Below, piece by piece: positions 16,789 through 25,352 of a stretch of DNA of 64,000 nt. The stretch is from Butyrivibrio sp. (lineage in GTDB: Bacteria > Bacillota > Clostridia > Lachnospirales > Lachnospiraceae). The DNA is taken from NCBI RefSeq assembly GCF_017635265.1, contig NZ_JAGBLU010000141.1, forward strand, positions 30,778 to 94,777. The letters run 5' to 3'. Position numbers and translations under genes: made by a program. A model generated the notes under the pieces. That model was not told the origin of the DNA. It did not search any database and saw only the letters and a program-made list of their open reading frames with translations. Position 1 is the first letter of the stretch, and each line of letters begins with the position of its first letter.

Positions 16789-17805
16789 TCATCCTCTGGC
16801 AATCATCTCACCATACTCAGCCTTTTCTTCCTCAATAAACTTTCTGACTTCATCGGTTGTTGGTAGTTCCTCGGAACAGGAGTGACTCTTTACCATCATT
16901 GAAGCTTCTGCACTGCCAAACTCAAGGCAGTCAATCATTTCCCAGCCTGAGAAGATTCCGTATAGGAAAGCTGATGCATAGCCATCACCGCCCCCAAAGC
17001 CCTTCAGTGCTTTTACAGGGAATGGCTTTATTGAATACTTCTCGCCATCCTTTGTATAAGCAGTTGAGCCTTCTTTGCCATGCTTAATAAGAACAATCTT
17101 GGCGTTCTCATTAAACCATGCATTGGCGCTCTGTTCATCGCTTCTTCCTGGCTCAATAAGTTTCTCGGTTAAGTCAAACTCTTCCCTGGAGCCCATGATG
17201 ATATCTGCTTCTTTTGCTACAGCTGCATAGTAGATTGAGATTTCATCATCATTTTTCCAGTTGTATGCCCTGTAGTCTATATCGAAGATTACTCTTGTTC
17301 CATTTTTTTTCGCAAGCATCACCGCCTTAAGAGCCGCCTCTCTTGATGGGCTTGCAGCCAGTGCTGTTCCTGATATCAAAATAGCTTTACTATTCGCAAT
17401 ATAATCTTCATCTATATCCTCTACGGAGAGTTGCAAATCTGCAATCTCGTTTCTATACATTAGGATGCTGCTCTCTGTAGGAGAAAGTATCTCTGTAAAG
17501 GTAAGGCCGAGCTTCTCGCCATTTATACATCTTGTGATATGAGAAGTATCAATTCCCTCTCTTTCCATGAAATGAACCACAAAATCTCCAAACTGGTCAT
17601 CAGAAACCTTGGCAAAAAAGCCAGCTTTAAGGCCATGCCTCGTTACACCAATAGATGTGTTGGCAGGAGATCCACCAAGATATTTTTTGAATGTAGTGCA
17701 CTCTTCTAATGGATGAAAATAATCTACAGGATTAAAGTCTATAGCTATTCTCCCCAAGAAAACTATGTCCATGTTCCTATTCTGATCAAACTCTACATAC
17801 CTCAT
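16789..17805 (-). CDS. iolC: PfkB-family sugar kinase, 5-dehydro-2-deoxygluconokinase-like (IolC)
   Basis: The 338-residue ribokinase-family enzyme resembles IolC: MDIVFLGRIAIDFNPVDY near residue 13, the substrate-side KYLGGSPANTSIG near 41-53, and the C-terminal ATP-site KGFGGGDGYASAF, in which the catalytic Asp is kept while the usual GAGD reads GGGD. Such kinases phosphorylate 5-dehydro-2-deoxygluconate or other keto-deoxy sugar acids. No other inositol gene is nearby. The neighbours are a lyase-like enzyme, a ROK kinase and GH105, so it may instead act on a keto-deoxy acid from uronic-acid breakdown. AGAGGG precedes the ATG. Confidence 0.78.
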   Translation of the reverse strand: MRYVEFDQNRNMDIVFLGRIAIDFNPVDYFHPLEECTTFKKYLGGSPANTSIGVTRHGLKAGFFAKVSDDQFGDFVVHFMEREGIDTSHITRCINGEKLGLTFTEILSPTESSILMYRNEIADLQLSVEDIDEDYIANSKAILISGTALAASPSREAALKAVMLAKKNGTRVIFDIDYRAYNWKNDDEISIYYAAVAKEADIIMGSREEFDLTEKLIEPGRSDEQSANAWFNENAKIVLIKHGKEGSTAYTKDGEKYSIKPFPVKALKGFGGGDGYASAFLYGIFSGWEMIDCLEFGSAEASMMVKSHSCSEELPTTDEVRKFIEEEKAEYGEMIARG

Positions 17806-17921
17806 CTCTATACCCTCTTTTTTACAAAGATTTTCCTCTTGAACTAAAATGCTGAAATATTCTTCAACTTCGTTTTTGTAATAACCTATACTTCTCTAAA
17901 AAATCAGCAAAACCCAGTTAC

Positions 17922-19616
17922 CTATCTATAATACCTTTTCCCAAAAGTATTTTTGAACTGACTCCTCTTATTCCTTACAGTAATTGTATGGTCAAATCCT
18001 GTGTAATCTGTAAAGTATATTGTTGATGCTCCTGCATTTCTAAGCTCAGAATCCTCTTTACCCTCCATAAATCTGTGAGCACCAAAAGCCGGTCCCACAA
18101 TAAGAGTATCCATGTGATTAGAAAGTTCTACGTAATCGTCTTTTACAGTAAGTGCTTCATTTCCTGTAAGATGAGTTGCAAGGTGGCCATTTTCAAGGAA
18201 TGTTGCTCCTGTAAATGAAAGTTCAATTCTCCAAGGTGCCCCCTCTACGCCGCTTGTCTTAACACGTACATCAATTCCGTCTTTATCTTTTGACTCTGTA
18301 ACCCAAACATCGATGTCCATGTCTGGACCCATTTTCTTGTCTCTCTTGGAATTATCCATTTCCCACCAGTCGCTGGTAGCAGGTCTTTTATCATCTGTCC
18401 AGGGAAGGTAATACCAGCCGTGCATTGTCTGATGCAGGTGAACACCGCCCTCTATCTCTTCCATTGTGTCAGCCTTGAAAGCTCTGTGCTCGCAGAAGCT
18501 TCCTGCGACCTTCATCTCCATCTTTATTGATCCATTATGGAAATAAAGGAAGTTGGACTTGCCGCTCATAGCTGTGTATGTGTATCTTCCGGACTTATTT
18601 CTGGAAATGCCTGAGTTTTTGTAAAAGACATGATAATCAGGATTTCCATAAAGTCCCTCATGCTCTATTTTTCTCCACTCCGGGTACCACATAAAGTAAA
18701 TGAGACTGTCCGGAGCAAGCATATTTTTCTTTTGACAAATATCGATGATAGTGTTGCACATCTCATAGAACTCAGGAATGTTGTGTCGCTGTCCCATGAG
18801 CATGTATTCTGTGTAGTAATCTGTTGGATATGAAAGTCTGTCCTTATCAAATCTTGTGGAGTTAGCAGTATAAACAGATCCGTCCGGTTCCCAATAATGA
18901 AGCATCATGTGAAGGTTTCTCACAGCATACTCCTCGTACTTTGTGTCGCCTGTTGCCTCTGCCAGAGTGATCATGGCGTCATTATTTACACGGTTGTAAT
19001 TACCTGCTGACTTCTCGGCAAACTCGCCATCTTCGTTGCAGTCGATACCCTCAGCAAGATATTCGTTTGCACGCTTTACCATATCATCATTATTGTAGAT
19101 CTTTGCACACTCCATAAGGGTTGATGCGATTGCCCATCTGTGGTTAGGTGTGTGGAAGCCGCCTGTCACGATGCCCTTTGCAGCCTTCTCGATAATTCCG
19201 TTAATAGTTTCGAAAATTTCCTGCTCTTCTTTTGTTTTCTTATCACCAACAACATCTCTCAGGTAAAAGAAAAACGGCATTAGCTTCTTTATAGAAAAAG
19301 CTGTATCAGGTGCAGAGTTGAAATTACATGTAACATAGTCATAAAGACCTGTGTCATGCTGCATTTTTTTAGCAAAGCCAAGGCCTAATCTAATCCTTTT
19401 TAAAAGAGCTTCATCCCTGTATAAAGAACTGTCGCTGTTGCAATAAAGAGCGATCATAGATGCTGTTCTGTAAATTGTGTATTTTGCATCCAGGATATGA
19501 TTATCATCCAAAAAAGCACCTACATTTGGACTTCCTTCATCCATGATCTGCTGGCGCATTGATTCGTAAACCAGCTCCTCTGTATCTTTTAAAATAATCT
19601 GATAGTGTTTTTCCAT
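17922..19616 (-). CDS. Uncharacterised (alpha/alpha)-toroid plus beta-domain carbohydrate-active enzyme
   Basis: I cannot name a family with certainty. The 564-residue protein has no signal peptide. Its first half (about residues 1-310) is helical with toroid-like motifs: NHRWAIASTLMECAKIY, SAGNYNRVNNDAMITLAEATG and YPTDYYTEYML. The second half is beta-rich with many aromatic residues (MHGWYYLPWTDDKRPATSDW). This arrangement is like heparinase II/III-type or other uronic-acid lyases and related GH families. The ATG at 19616 follows GGGAGGT; the longer reading to 19649 has no ribosome site. Its neighbours (kinases, GH105) suggest it acts on a uronic-acid oligosaccharide inside the cell. Confidence 0.7.
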   Translation of the reverse strand: MEKHYQIILKDTEELVYESMRQQIMDEGSPNVGAFLDDNHILDAKYTIYRTASMIALYCNSDSSLYRDEALLKRIRLGLGFAKKMQHDTGLYDYVTCNFNSAPDTAFSIKKLMPFFFYLRDVVGDKKTKEEQEIFETINGIIEKAAKGIVTGGFHTPNHRWAIASTLMECAKIYNNDDMVKRANEYLAEGIDCNEDGEFAEKSAGNYNRVNNDAMITLAEATGDTKYEEYAVRNLHMMLHYWEPDGSVYTANSTRFDKDRLSYPTDYYTEYMLMGQRHNIPEFYEMCNTIIDICQKKNMLAPDSLIYFMWYPEWRKIEHEGLYGNPDYHVFYKNSGISRNKSGRYTYTAMSGKSNFLYFHNGSIKMEMKVAGSFCEHRAFKADTMEEIEGGVHLHQTMHGWYYLPWTDDKRPATSDWWEMDNSKRDKKMGPDMDIDVWVTESKDKDGIDVRVKTSGVEGAPWRIELSFTGATFLENGHLATHLTGNEALTVKDDYVELSNHMDTLIVGPAFGAHRFMEGKEDSELRNAGASTIYFTDYTGFDHTITVRNKRSQFKNTFGKRYYR

Positions 19617-19630
19617 CTTATGACCTCCCA

Positions 19631-19669
19631 AACCTAAGCCGCCGGACATAACAATTTGTCCGGTAGGTT
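19631..19669 (-). promoter_or_regulatory. Bipartite leader hairpin just before the ribosome site
   Basis: On the minus strand, AACCTA plus CCGGACA pair with TGTCCGG plus TAGGTT, making a 13-bp stem with an 8-base loop and a small bulge on the 3' side. The GGGAGG ribosome binding site of the toroid enzyme gene begins directly after it. It could stabilise the mRNA or tune translation start. Confidence 0.6.
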
Positions 19670-19752
19670 CACAATATAAAATTATGTTTCGTTTATTTGT
19701 TTTATCTTTTATCTAAAAACTCAGAAATGTCAGCTCTCTAAGTTTATTCCTG

Positions 19753-20724
19753 TCAGCCCCTATCAATGAGCGCCGCTCCAATAATGCCTACATCGCCGGC
19801 ATCACTGATTCCATGTGCCAAAACAATATCTGTATTTTTCTCGCTATTCCTTGAATATATTCCTTTTTCAACTTTCTTTTTCAAATCATCAAGAAAAAGA
19901 TCTGCTGCCCTTGTGATTCCCCCACTTAAAACCAACACATCCGGCTGCAGGATATTTATAAGATTAGTGATTCCCTCAGAAAGATAGGTAGTAAATCCAT
20001 CAAGAACCTCAAGCGCCAGCGTATCTTTCTTTCTTACCGCTTCAAAAAAGACTTCTCCATCCATATCTTTTGGATTTCCACAAAGCGCCCATAAAACAGA
20101 AGTCTTATCCACATCTTTTTCCATGGCTTCCCCTGCCTGTTGCATTAGTGCTGTGGCAGAAGCGTAATCCTCAAAGCACCCCTTTCTTCCACAGTTGCAG
20201 TCAACTCCATCAAGGTTGATTGTCATGTGCCCAAACTCTGCTGCCGCAAAATTAGTGCCGCGAAGCAGTCTATGATTTATGATGATTCCTCCACCGATTC
20301 CTGTGCCAAGAGTCACCATAACGAAATTATCAACATCGTATCCACCGGTAATGTACTCACCAATTGCAGCCGCATTAGCATCATTGTCAAATGATGTCTT
20401 TGCTCCAAGCTTATCACCCAATGCTTCTTTTAACTTTGGTAAAAAAGGTACCTCTTCAAAGCCAAGATTGTTGGCATACATTATCCTGCCTGTGGTAAGC
20501 TCCGCTGTTCCGGGAACACCGACACCAATCGCCTCTACGTCAGCTTCCGATAAATTGTTATCAACCAGAATCTTTTTTATGGTTGAGGCTATGGCTCTAA
20601 TCATCTGCTCCGACTCACTTGCCTCAGATGTTTTTATAGAAGTCTTAACAATGATGTTGTAATCCTCATCAACCAATCCTATTGCTATATTAGTTCCACC
20701 AACATCAACACCTATTCTGAACAT
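19753..20724 (-). CDS. ROK-family sugar kinase (glucokinase-like)
   Basis: The 323-residue protein has the ROK phosphate motif RIGVDVGGTNIAIGLV, the catalytic DNDANAAAIGE near residue 113, TLGTGIGGG and the ROK zinc motif CNCGRKGCFEDYAS near 178-191. It lacks an N-terminal HTH, so it is a kinase and not a repressor. It would phosphorylate a hexose released by the glycosidases. Upstream is the 51-bp repeat array, which separates it from the GH105 gene on the same strand. Confidence 0.9.
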   Translation of the reverse strand: MFRIGVDVGGTNIAIGLVDEDYNIIVKTSIKTSEASESEQMIRAIASTIKKILVDNNLSEADVEAIGVGVPGTAELTTGRIMYANNLGFEEVPFLPKLKEALGDKLGAKTSFDNDANAAAIGEYITGGYDVDNFVMVTLGTGIGGGIIINHRLLRGTNFAAAEFGHMTINLDGVDCNCGRKGCFEDYASATALMQQAGEAMEKDVDKTSVLWALCGNPKDMDGEVFFEAVRKKDTLALEVLDGFTTYLSEGITNLINILQPDVLVLSGGITRAADLFLDDLKKKVEKGIYSRNSEKNTDIVLAHGISDAGDVGIIGAALIDRG

Positions 20725-20909
20725 ATCTTTTCCCTATGTATTTATAATTTCCAACTTCATTTTATTGTATTGATTCTTTAGTTGCTATCTTGGGTTAGCC
20801 CATAGTTAAAATATTTTAAAATACTATCTTTGTACAAAAGATGATTTTCTTTTTGGATAAATATGTGTGTTTAGCATCATGTAAGTCAAGTACATATTTA
20901 TTTCTCATG

Positions 20910-21240
20910 TACCCAAAGTGTTCCATTTTAGTAGGATAAAAAATATGTTTATAACCTTTTTGCCCGAGCTTTCATCTAACTTGGGTAAAAAAATATATAT
21001 TACATTTCTTACCCTATCTTTCTGGTTTTCCTCGGGTAAGATAATGATTATTACGTTTCTTACCCTGTCTTTCTACTTTTCCTCGGGTAAAATATTGATT
21101 ATTTTCTTTCTTACCCTGTCTTCTCATTTTTCATTGGGTAAAAACTTATACATTTCATTATTTACCCAAGGCTCTCTGCTTCATTCGGGTAATTAAATCT
21201 ATTTTTGTTAATTTACCCAAAGCCCTGAAATAGCTGTCAG
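20910..21240. repeat. 51-bp-period tandem array of TTACCC/GGGTAA dyads
   Basis: Seven TACCC-type elements start at 20910, 20961, 21010, 21061, 21112, 21163 and 21214, a period of 49-51 bases (51 in five of six steps). Within four consecutive units TACCC is followed by GGGTA exactly 24 bases later (21034, 21085, 21136, 21187). Each unit is therefore an inverted repeat TTACCC-N18-GGGTAA separated by an AT-rich linker. The loops vary much more than the arms. The array fills most of the 512-base gap between the ROK and GH105 genes and touches the GH105 stop. An open frame of 92 codons runs through it on the plus strand but has no ribosome site. No other gene is seen in the gap. Confidence 0.85.
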
Positions 21241-22328
21241 GCTTTCATGACCTCTAAAAGGAACAGCATTGCCAGGGCCTGTCCATAAGGCATTGGTTTG
21301 ATTTCAATCTGCTTGTAAAAATCCTTGGATTCACGTCCCATTGGTGTTCCGTAAGAAACCTGATTAACAGTGCCGTCATCTGCGATATTTGCAAGTACTG
21401 GATCAAGTGCCTTAAGTGCAACATCTTTGTACCTTGGATCAATAAGTCCCATTCTCACTGCCTTTAATATACCATAGGCAAATCCGCATGTAGCGCTGGT
21501 CTCCACATAAGATGTTGCATCATCTACAAGTGTATGCCACATTCCGCTTTCATCCTGATACTTCTCAAGTGCCTCTACCTGAGCATTAAGCGCTTCTATC
21601 AAAAATCTTCTGTCTGCGCCTTCAACCTTTGCAATTGACAGATACTCAGGCACTGCCATTGTAAACCAGCAGTTTCCGCGGCCCCAGAGGGCTTCTGCGA
21701 AGTTGTGATTTCCTTTAAAGGTCCATCCGTGGAACAAAAGACCTGTCTTATGATCTACCAGATATTTGATATGCAAAAGAAACTGATATCTGGCCTCCTG
21801 TCTGTATTCGTCGTTATCTTCTATTTCTCCCATGCTGGCAAGAAACATTACTGTCATGAAAAGAGTATCATCCCAGAGCTCCTGATCATTTTCGCTATCT
21901 GAAGTCCTGTGAGTAAAACCGCCTTCTTTAGTCCGTACAAAGTCCTTCATTATAGCTTCTGCCCACTCATGACATACATTTCTGTACGTAGGGTTCTCTT
22001 TTTCCTTAAGAATAAAAGACAAGGGAAGGAGAGGAGCTGTAGTATTTATGTTTTTTGCAGGAAGCCCAAGAGAAATCTCTTTTTCATAAAACTGGTTAAG
22101 AAATGCAAGGTACTCCTCTTTTCCTGTCTCTTCGTACATCTGTAAGAGGCCATAAAGTCCGACGCCCTGAGTCCACTCCCAGTGCTGATATCTTGACACA
22201 TCATCTCCTGCCAGATTCTTTGACTTCATATTTTCCAAAAAGTATTCATCATCCTCATAAAGGAATTTCTGGAAACTGTCTGCCAGAATTTTTAATGTGC
22301 TTTCAATCTTTTCATTATCGACTTTCAT
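21237..22328 (-). CDS. GH105 unsaturated rhamnogalacturonyl hydrolase
   Basis: The 363-residue protein is an intracellular GH105 (YteR-like) enzyme. It removes the unsaturated uronic acid left at the end of oligosaccharides by pectin lyases. It has the family's (alpha/alpha)6 toroid motifs, HWEWTQGVGLYGL near residue 49, ELWDDTLFMTVMFLA with catalytic Asp154, and RGNCWFTMAVPEYL. No signal peptide is present. AGAGGT precedes the ATG. It is divergent from an AraC regulator with only 35 bases between start codons, so that regulator is its likely controller. Confidence 0.9.
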   Translation of the reverse strand: MKVDNEKIESTLKILADSFQKFLYEDDEYFLENMKSKNLAGDDVSRYQHWEWTQGVGLYGLLQMYEETGKEEYLAFLNQFYEKEISLGLPAKNINTTAPLLPLSFILKEKENPTYRNVCHEWAEAIMKDFVRTKEGGFTHRTSDSENDQELWDDTLFMTVMFLASMGEIEDNDEYRQEARYQFLLHIKYLVDHKTGLLFHGWTFKGNHNFAEALWGRGNCWFTMAVPEYLSIAKVEGADRRFLIEALNAQVEALEKYQDESGMWHTLVDDATSYVETSATCGFAYGILKAVRMGLIDPRYKDVALKALDPVLANIADDGTVNQVSYGTPMGRESKDFYKQIEIKPMPYGQALAMLFLLEVMKA

Positions 22329-22363
22329 TTGATACCTCTTTCTTTTTCATATATACTATTCTC

Positions 22364-23266
22364 ATGCTTATAAATGACAGTGTTTATTACGAAGACAACC
22401 ACTATATAATTATCAACAACATCCCTAACAATATTTTTTACTATATTGATTATGATAAAAGAGATGCCTCTATAAACATGGAATTCCAGCATCTCCATCC
22501 ATATTATGAGATGTTGATCCTTCTTGCGCCGAATGCTACTCATCTTATTGAAGGTGTTCCCTACAATATTCACATGGGTGACATTGTTCTTTTGGCGCCT
22601 TCTGTCATGCATAAATCTGTTTATTACAAGGGCGAACCCAGCAAAAGAATCATCATTGACTTCATGTATGAGCTGAACAGCCCGGAAACAGCTGATGCCT
22701 ACGCTGAAATTCTTCAGCCTTTCAAAAGTGAGGTTCCTATTTTCAGGTTTGATCTTGAAGACCGACAGAAACTTATCGATATTCTCAACTCACTTTTTAT
22801 CTTTTCAAAAGAGCATCAGTACTATGGCAATCCTGCTGATGAATTTTACATTCATACTAAGTTTCAGGAGTTTTTGTACACTCTTTACAGTCTTAAGGAT
22901 AAAAACATTTATACCAATGACCAGAGTTATAACTCTATTGAACAGAAAATGTATGAAGTCTCATCCTATATACACGCTCATTACAATGAAGATATTTCGC
23001 TAAATACTCTTTCAGATCAGTTCTTTGTAAGCCCAAGTTATCTGTCCAGAGTTTTTAAACAGGTTACCGGATTTAATCTATCCAACTACATCCAGCTAAC
23101 CAGGATTAAAAATGCCCAATATCGTCTGGTTTCATCAAACGATAAGATTTCAGTTATTTCTGAAGAATGCGGTTTCGCTTCGTTTTCTCAGTTCAACCGC
23201 ATCTTCAATAAAGTAGCAGGAACTTCGCCAAGGCAGTATAGGCAAACTGCTATCACCCACAAATAA
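22364..23266 (+). CDS. AraC-family transcriptional regulator (cupin sensor)
   Basis: The 300-residue protein has an N-terminal cupin-like sensor (HLHPYYEMLILL, GDIVLLAPSVMHKS) and a C-terminal double HTH of the AraC type (EDISLNTLSDQFFVSPSYLSRVFKQ; ISVISEECGFASFSQFNRIFNK). I start at the ATG at 22364, the last one before the conserved sensor. It has no clear ribosome site, and the open frame continues upstream into the GH105 gene, so the start is uncertain. It is divergent to GH105, and its promoter must overlap the start of that gene. Confidence 0.85.
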   Translation: MLINDSVYYEDNHYIIINNIPNNIFYYIDYDKRDASINMEFQHLHPYYEMLILLAPNATHLIEGVPYNIHMGDIVLLAPSVMHKSVYYKGEPSKRIIIDFMYELNSPETADAYAEILQPFKSEVPIFRFDLEDRQKLIDILNSLFIFSKEHQYYGNPADEFYIHTKFQEFLYTLYSLKDKNIYTNDQSYNSIEQKMYEVSSYIHAHYNEDISLNTLSDQFFVSPSYLSRVFKQVTGFNLSNYIQLTRIKNAQYRLVSSNDKISVISEECGFASFSQFNRIFNKVAGTSPRQYRQTAITHK

Positions 23267-23290
23267 ATGCAGGTGTTACATTTATTTCAA

Positions 23291-24979
23291 TCATCCACAA
23301 ATCACAGGATTTGAAATAGCAAGGTTTGTGCAATCACTCTTTGCAATGAAATATACAAAACGGTCTTCTTTTATAGTCTGTTCTATTTTCCGGCTGTAAT
23401 CGTAGAAGCCGTTTTCTTTTTTTGCATCAAGCTCTATTTCTTGTAACAGGCCATTCTCAGAATGAACTTCCAACTTTGTAAGTTCTCTGTTTGATAAAAG
23501 CTTTAGGTCTATATGGAGCTCTTTTTCACCGCAGAGTTTCTCACCGGGAAGCTTGCCATTAACAGTCGGAATAAGTATCGGTCCGTTAGTTAAGAAGCTG
23601 TGTCCACTCTTTAGGGTCTGCAAAAGATTTTTCTGTTCCCTATCTTCTCCCGCATGAATGTAAGTTCTGACGCCGCCACTTGTAAGACAGGTCTCAGCCC
23701 ATTTCTCAAGTATTGGTAAAAGACTTTCACATATAAGCTCAAATACATGGGTTTCTTCAGGATACTTTTCTTCCAGTTCTGACTTGTTTTCTTTTATCAA
23801 ATCGTACGTATCGAGAATATTGTCATAGAGCACGTGATAGTCGTCTGCAGCAATATTGTGGGTATCACTTCCTGTTGTTGCCGGAAGGAAAAGACCTTTT
23901 CTAAGACATTTTAGCCACAGCTCATATGCCGCATAGTCTGTGCTTCCCATCATCATTGGCGCTGAGCCGTTCCATATTTCCATGGTTTCAAAGATGTCCA
24001 GCATATCCTCAAAATCCGGATTCCAGGAGATGGATCTCTGAAGATCTCTTGGGTGGTTTATCTGCGGAAGGCCGCCGTTTGCCTTGATCTCATCTGTGAT
24101 CCTAACAAACTCAGCCCTTAAATACTCATCTGTCCTGTGCTCATCATCAGGAATTTTGTATATTACATCTTTTTCAACGCCCATCTGCATAACATGGCCA
24201 TTAGATGTGGAAATTTCTTTTGACACTATTGGAGTAAAATCATCTCTCTTGCAGGCTCTCCAATAATCATGGTTGAGCACGTTATGATGATCAGAAAGCG
24301 CTCCGTACCTTAGTCCCATGGCCATCATGGAATTAGCAACTTCCTTTGGAGATTCAACCACATCATCATCACCGCCAAACACAGGGCTTGAATAAATACA
24401 GTGGTGGTGCAGATCTCCGGCAATCCATCCATCATCTGAAAGATCAATGAAGTGATTTAATTCGTACTGTCTTTTTTCATATTTATTTTCTGTTACTTCC
24501 AAAGAGTCTGTGATGATCTCATACTCACTTCCCTTGGAAATCTCTACTACGTATCGTCCTACAGGGAGCTTTCTTGAAAGACATCCGTCAAAACCGGTAA
24601 TGTCGCGGATCATAGTTATCTTACCGTTCACTCTGTTGAAGGTTTCCGGCGTTTCGCCCGGCAGTAGTTTAAAGAGCTTTACCTGGGCCGGAGTTCCCTG
24701 GCCATGGCATTTCGTTTCTATATAAATGCTTCCAAGAGCTCCATTTTTATCTACAATTCCGTTATTATGAAATCTGTTTCTGTCATTTGTCCCGGGATAA
24801 TCTACTTCATTTACTCTTTTATTTCCTTTAAGTTTGTAGTTTTCCAGCGCATATTTTGTGAATGAAAGTAGTCTGTCTGCATCCATCCTGGATGCTACCG
24901 CATCTTCTTTGCCGTCTTCTTTTAATTTCCCCTGCAATAGCCCGATGGCTATTGATAAAAACTTTGTTTCTTTACTCAT
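23291..24979 (-). CDS. CehA/McbA-family PHP-domain metallohydrolase
   Basis: The 562-residue cytoplasmic protein has a beta-rich N-terminal domain (about 60-200) followed by a PHP-type metal site: GDLHHHCIYSSP, ALSDHHN, GGLPQINHPRD and TTGSDTHN. The family hydrolyses phosphoesters or carbamates, and members in carbohydrate loci are poorly known. The ATG at 24979 is chosen for GAGGAGC 5 bases upstream. The open frame extends to 25090, but that part reads through the structured leader and is not protein-like (MRKKHYCANSECSG). Confidence 0.82.
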   Translation of the reverse strand: MSKETKFLSIAIGLLQGKLKEDGKEDAVASRMDADRLLSFTKYALENYKLKGNKRVNEVDYPGTNDRNRFHNNGIVDKNGALGSIYIETKCHGQGTPAQVKLFKLLPGETPETFNRVNGKITMIRDITGFDGCLSRKLPVGRYVVEISKGSEYEIITDSLEVTENKYEKRQYELNHFIDLSDDGWIAGDLHHHCIYSSPVFGGDDDVVESPKEVANSMMAMGLRYGALSDHHNVLNHDYWRACKRDDFTPIVSKEISTSNGHVMQMGVEKDVIYKIPDDEHRTDEYLRAEFVRITDEIKANGGLPQINHPRDLQRSISWNPDFEDMLDIFETMEIWNGSAPMMMGSTDYAAYELWLKCLRKGLFLPATTGSDTHNIAADDYHVLYDNILDTYDLIKENKSELEEKYPEETHVFELICESLLPILEKWAETCLTSGGVRTYIHAGEDREQKNLLQTLKSGHSFLTNGPILIPTVNGKLPGEKLCGEKELHIDLKLLSNRELTKLEVHSENGLLQEIELDAKKENGFYDYSRKIEQTIKEDRFVYFIAKSDCTNLAISNPVICG

Positions 24980-25013
24980 GATTGCTCCTCTCTTTTGTAA
25001 CTGCAAAATAATG

Positions 25014-25071
25014 GCACGAATTGCTCCGTTGCTCGCAACTCTCGCAATTCCAGAACATTCGGAATTCGCAC
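25014..25071 (-). promoter_or_regulatory. Branched inverted-repeat leader before the PHP-domain gene
   Basis: GCACGAATT (25014-25022) and AATTCGCAC (25063-25071) pair as a 9-bp stem in the minus-strand transcript with two G-U pairs. Inside it GTTGC/GCAAC (25028-25039) forms a tight inner stem, and a GGAATT/GAATTCC pairing is an alternative to the outer stem. The element is about 35 bases upstream of the start codon. It could be a folded RNA leader. The stretch between 24980 and 25352 otherwise holds the two dyads listed separately and no gene. Confidence 0.5.
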
Positions 25072-25109
25072 AATAGTGCTTCTTCCTCATATTCTTCGGG
25101 TTTCAAAGC

Positions 25110-25144
25110 CATAATACTTATCATGCTAGCATGAACGTATTATG
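25110..25144. promoter_or_regulatory. 35-bp operator-like dyad
   Basis: The sequence reads CATAATAC, TTA, TCATGCT / AGCATGA, AC, GTATTATG: two arms of 15 matching bases around a perfect 14-bp palindrome TCATGCTAGCATGA, with short unmatched steps. Such extended symmetry upstream of the PHP-domain gene is typical of a dimeric repressor or activator site. No regulator gene is adjacent, so its protein is unknown. Confidence 0.6.
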
Positions 25145-25165
25145 TCCTTTCTCCCCTGCCATTAA

Positions 25166-25212
25166 AAAATGTATGACATAGAGCATAATCATATCTCCAT
25201 ATCATACATTTT
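25166..25212 (-). terminator. AT-rich hairpin with T-run, possible terminator
   Basis: Perfect 11-base arms AAAATGTATGA and TCATACATTTT are separated by 25 bases, and a run of Ts follows on the minus strand. It lies about 140 bases after the stop of the Ser/Asn-rich protein gene. The stem is AT-rich, so it may be a weak terminator or a protein-binding dyad. Confidence 0.4.
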
Positions 25213-25352
25213 ATTTTCATAATCGTGCATTATCTACGCGGTTTTTATGTTATCTAACTAAAAAGATTGCATTTTTTGTTGTCAATCATATGAGTAGCTT
25301 TCATCATAAGAAACAACTCTTGCTGTTATAAATTTCTTTTTTCGCCCTGGCT

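Noticed and set aside
20910-21240. The 51-bp array as a CRISPR locus
   Set aside because: Arms are short, inverted and embedded in varied loops; there are no identical repeats with unique spacers and no cas genes.
24980-25090. N-terminal extension of the PHP-domain protein to 25090
   Set aside because: The extra residues come from the inverted-repeat leader, and the strong GAGGAGC site supports the start at 24979.
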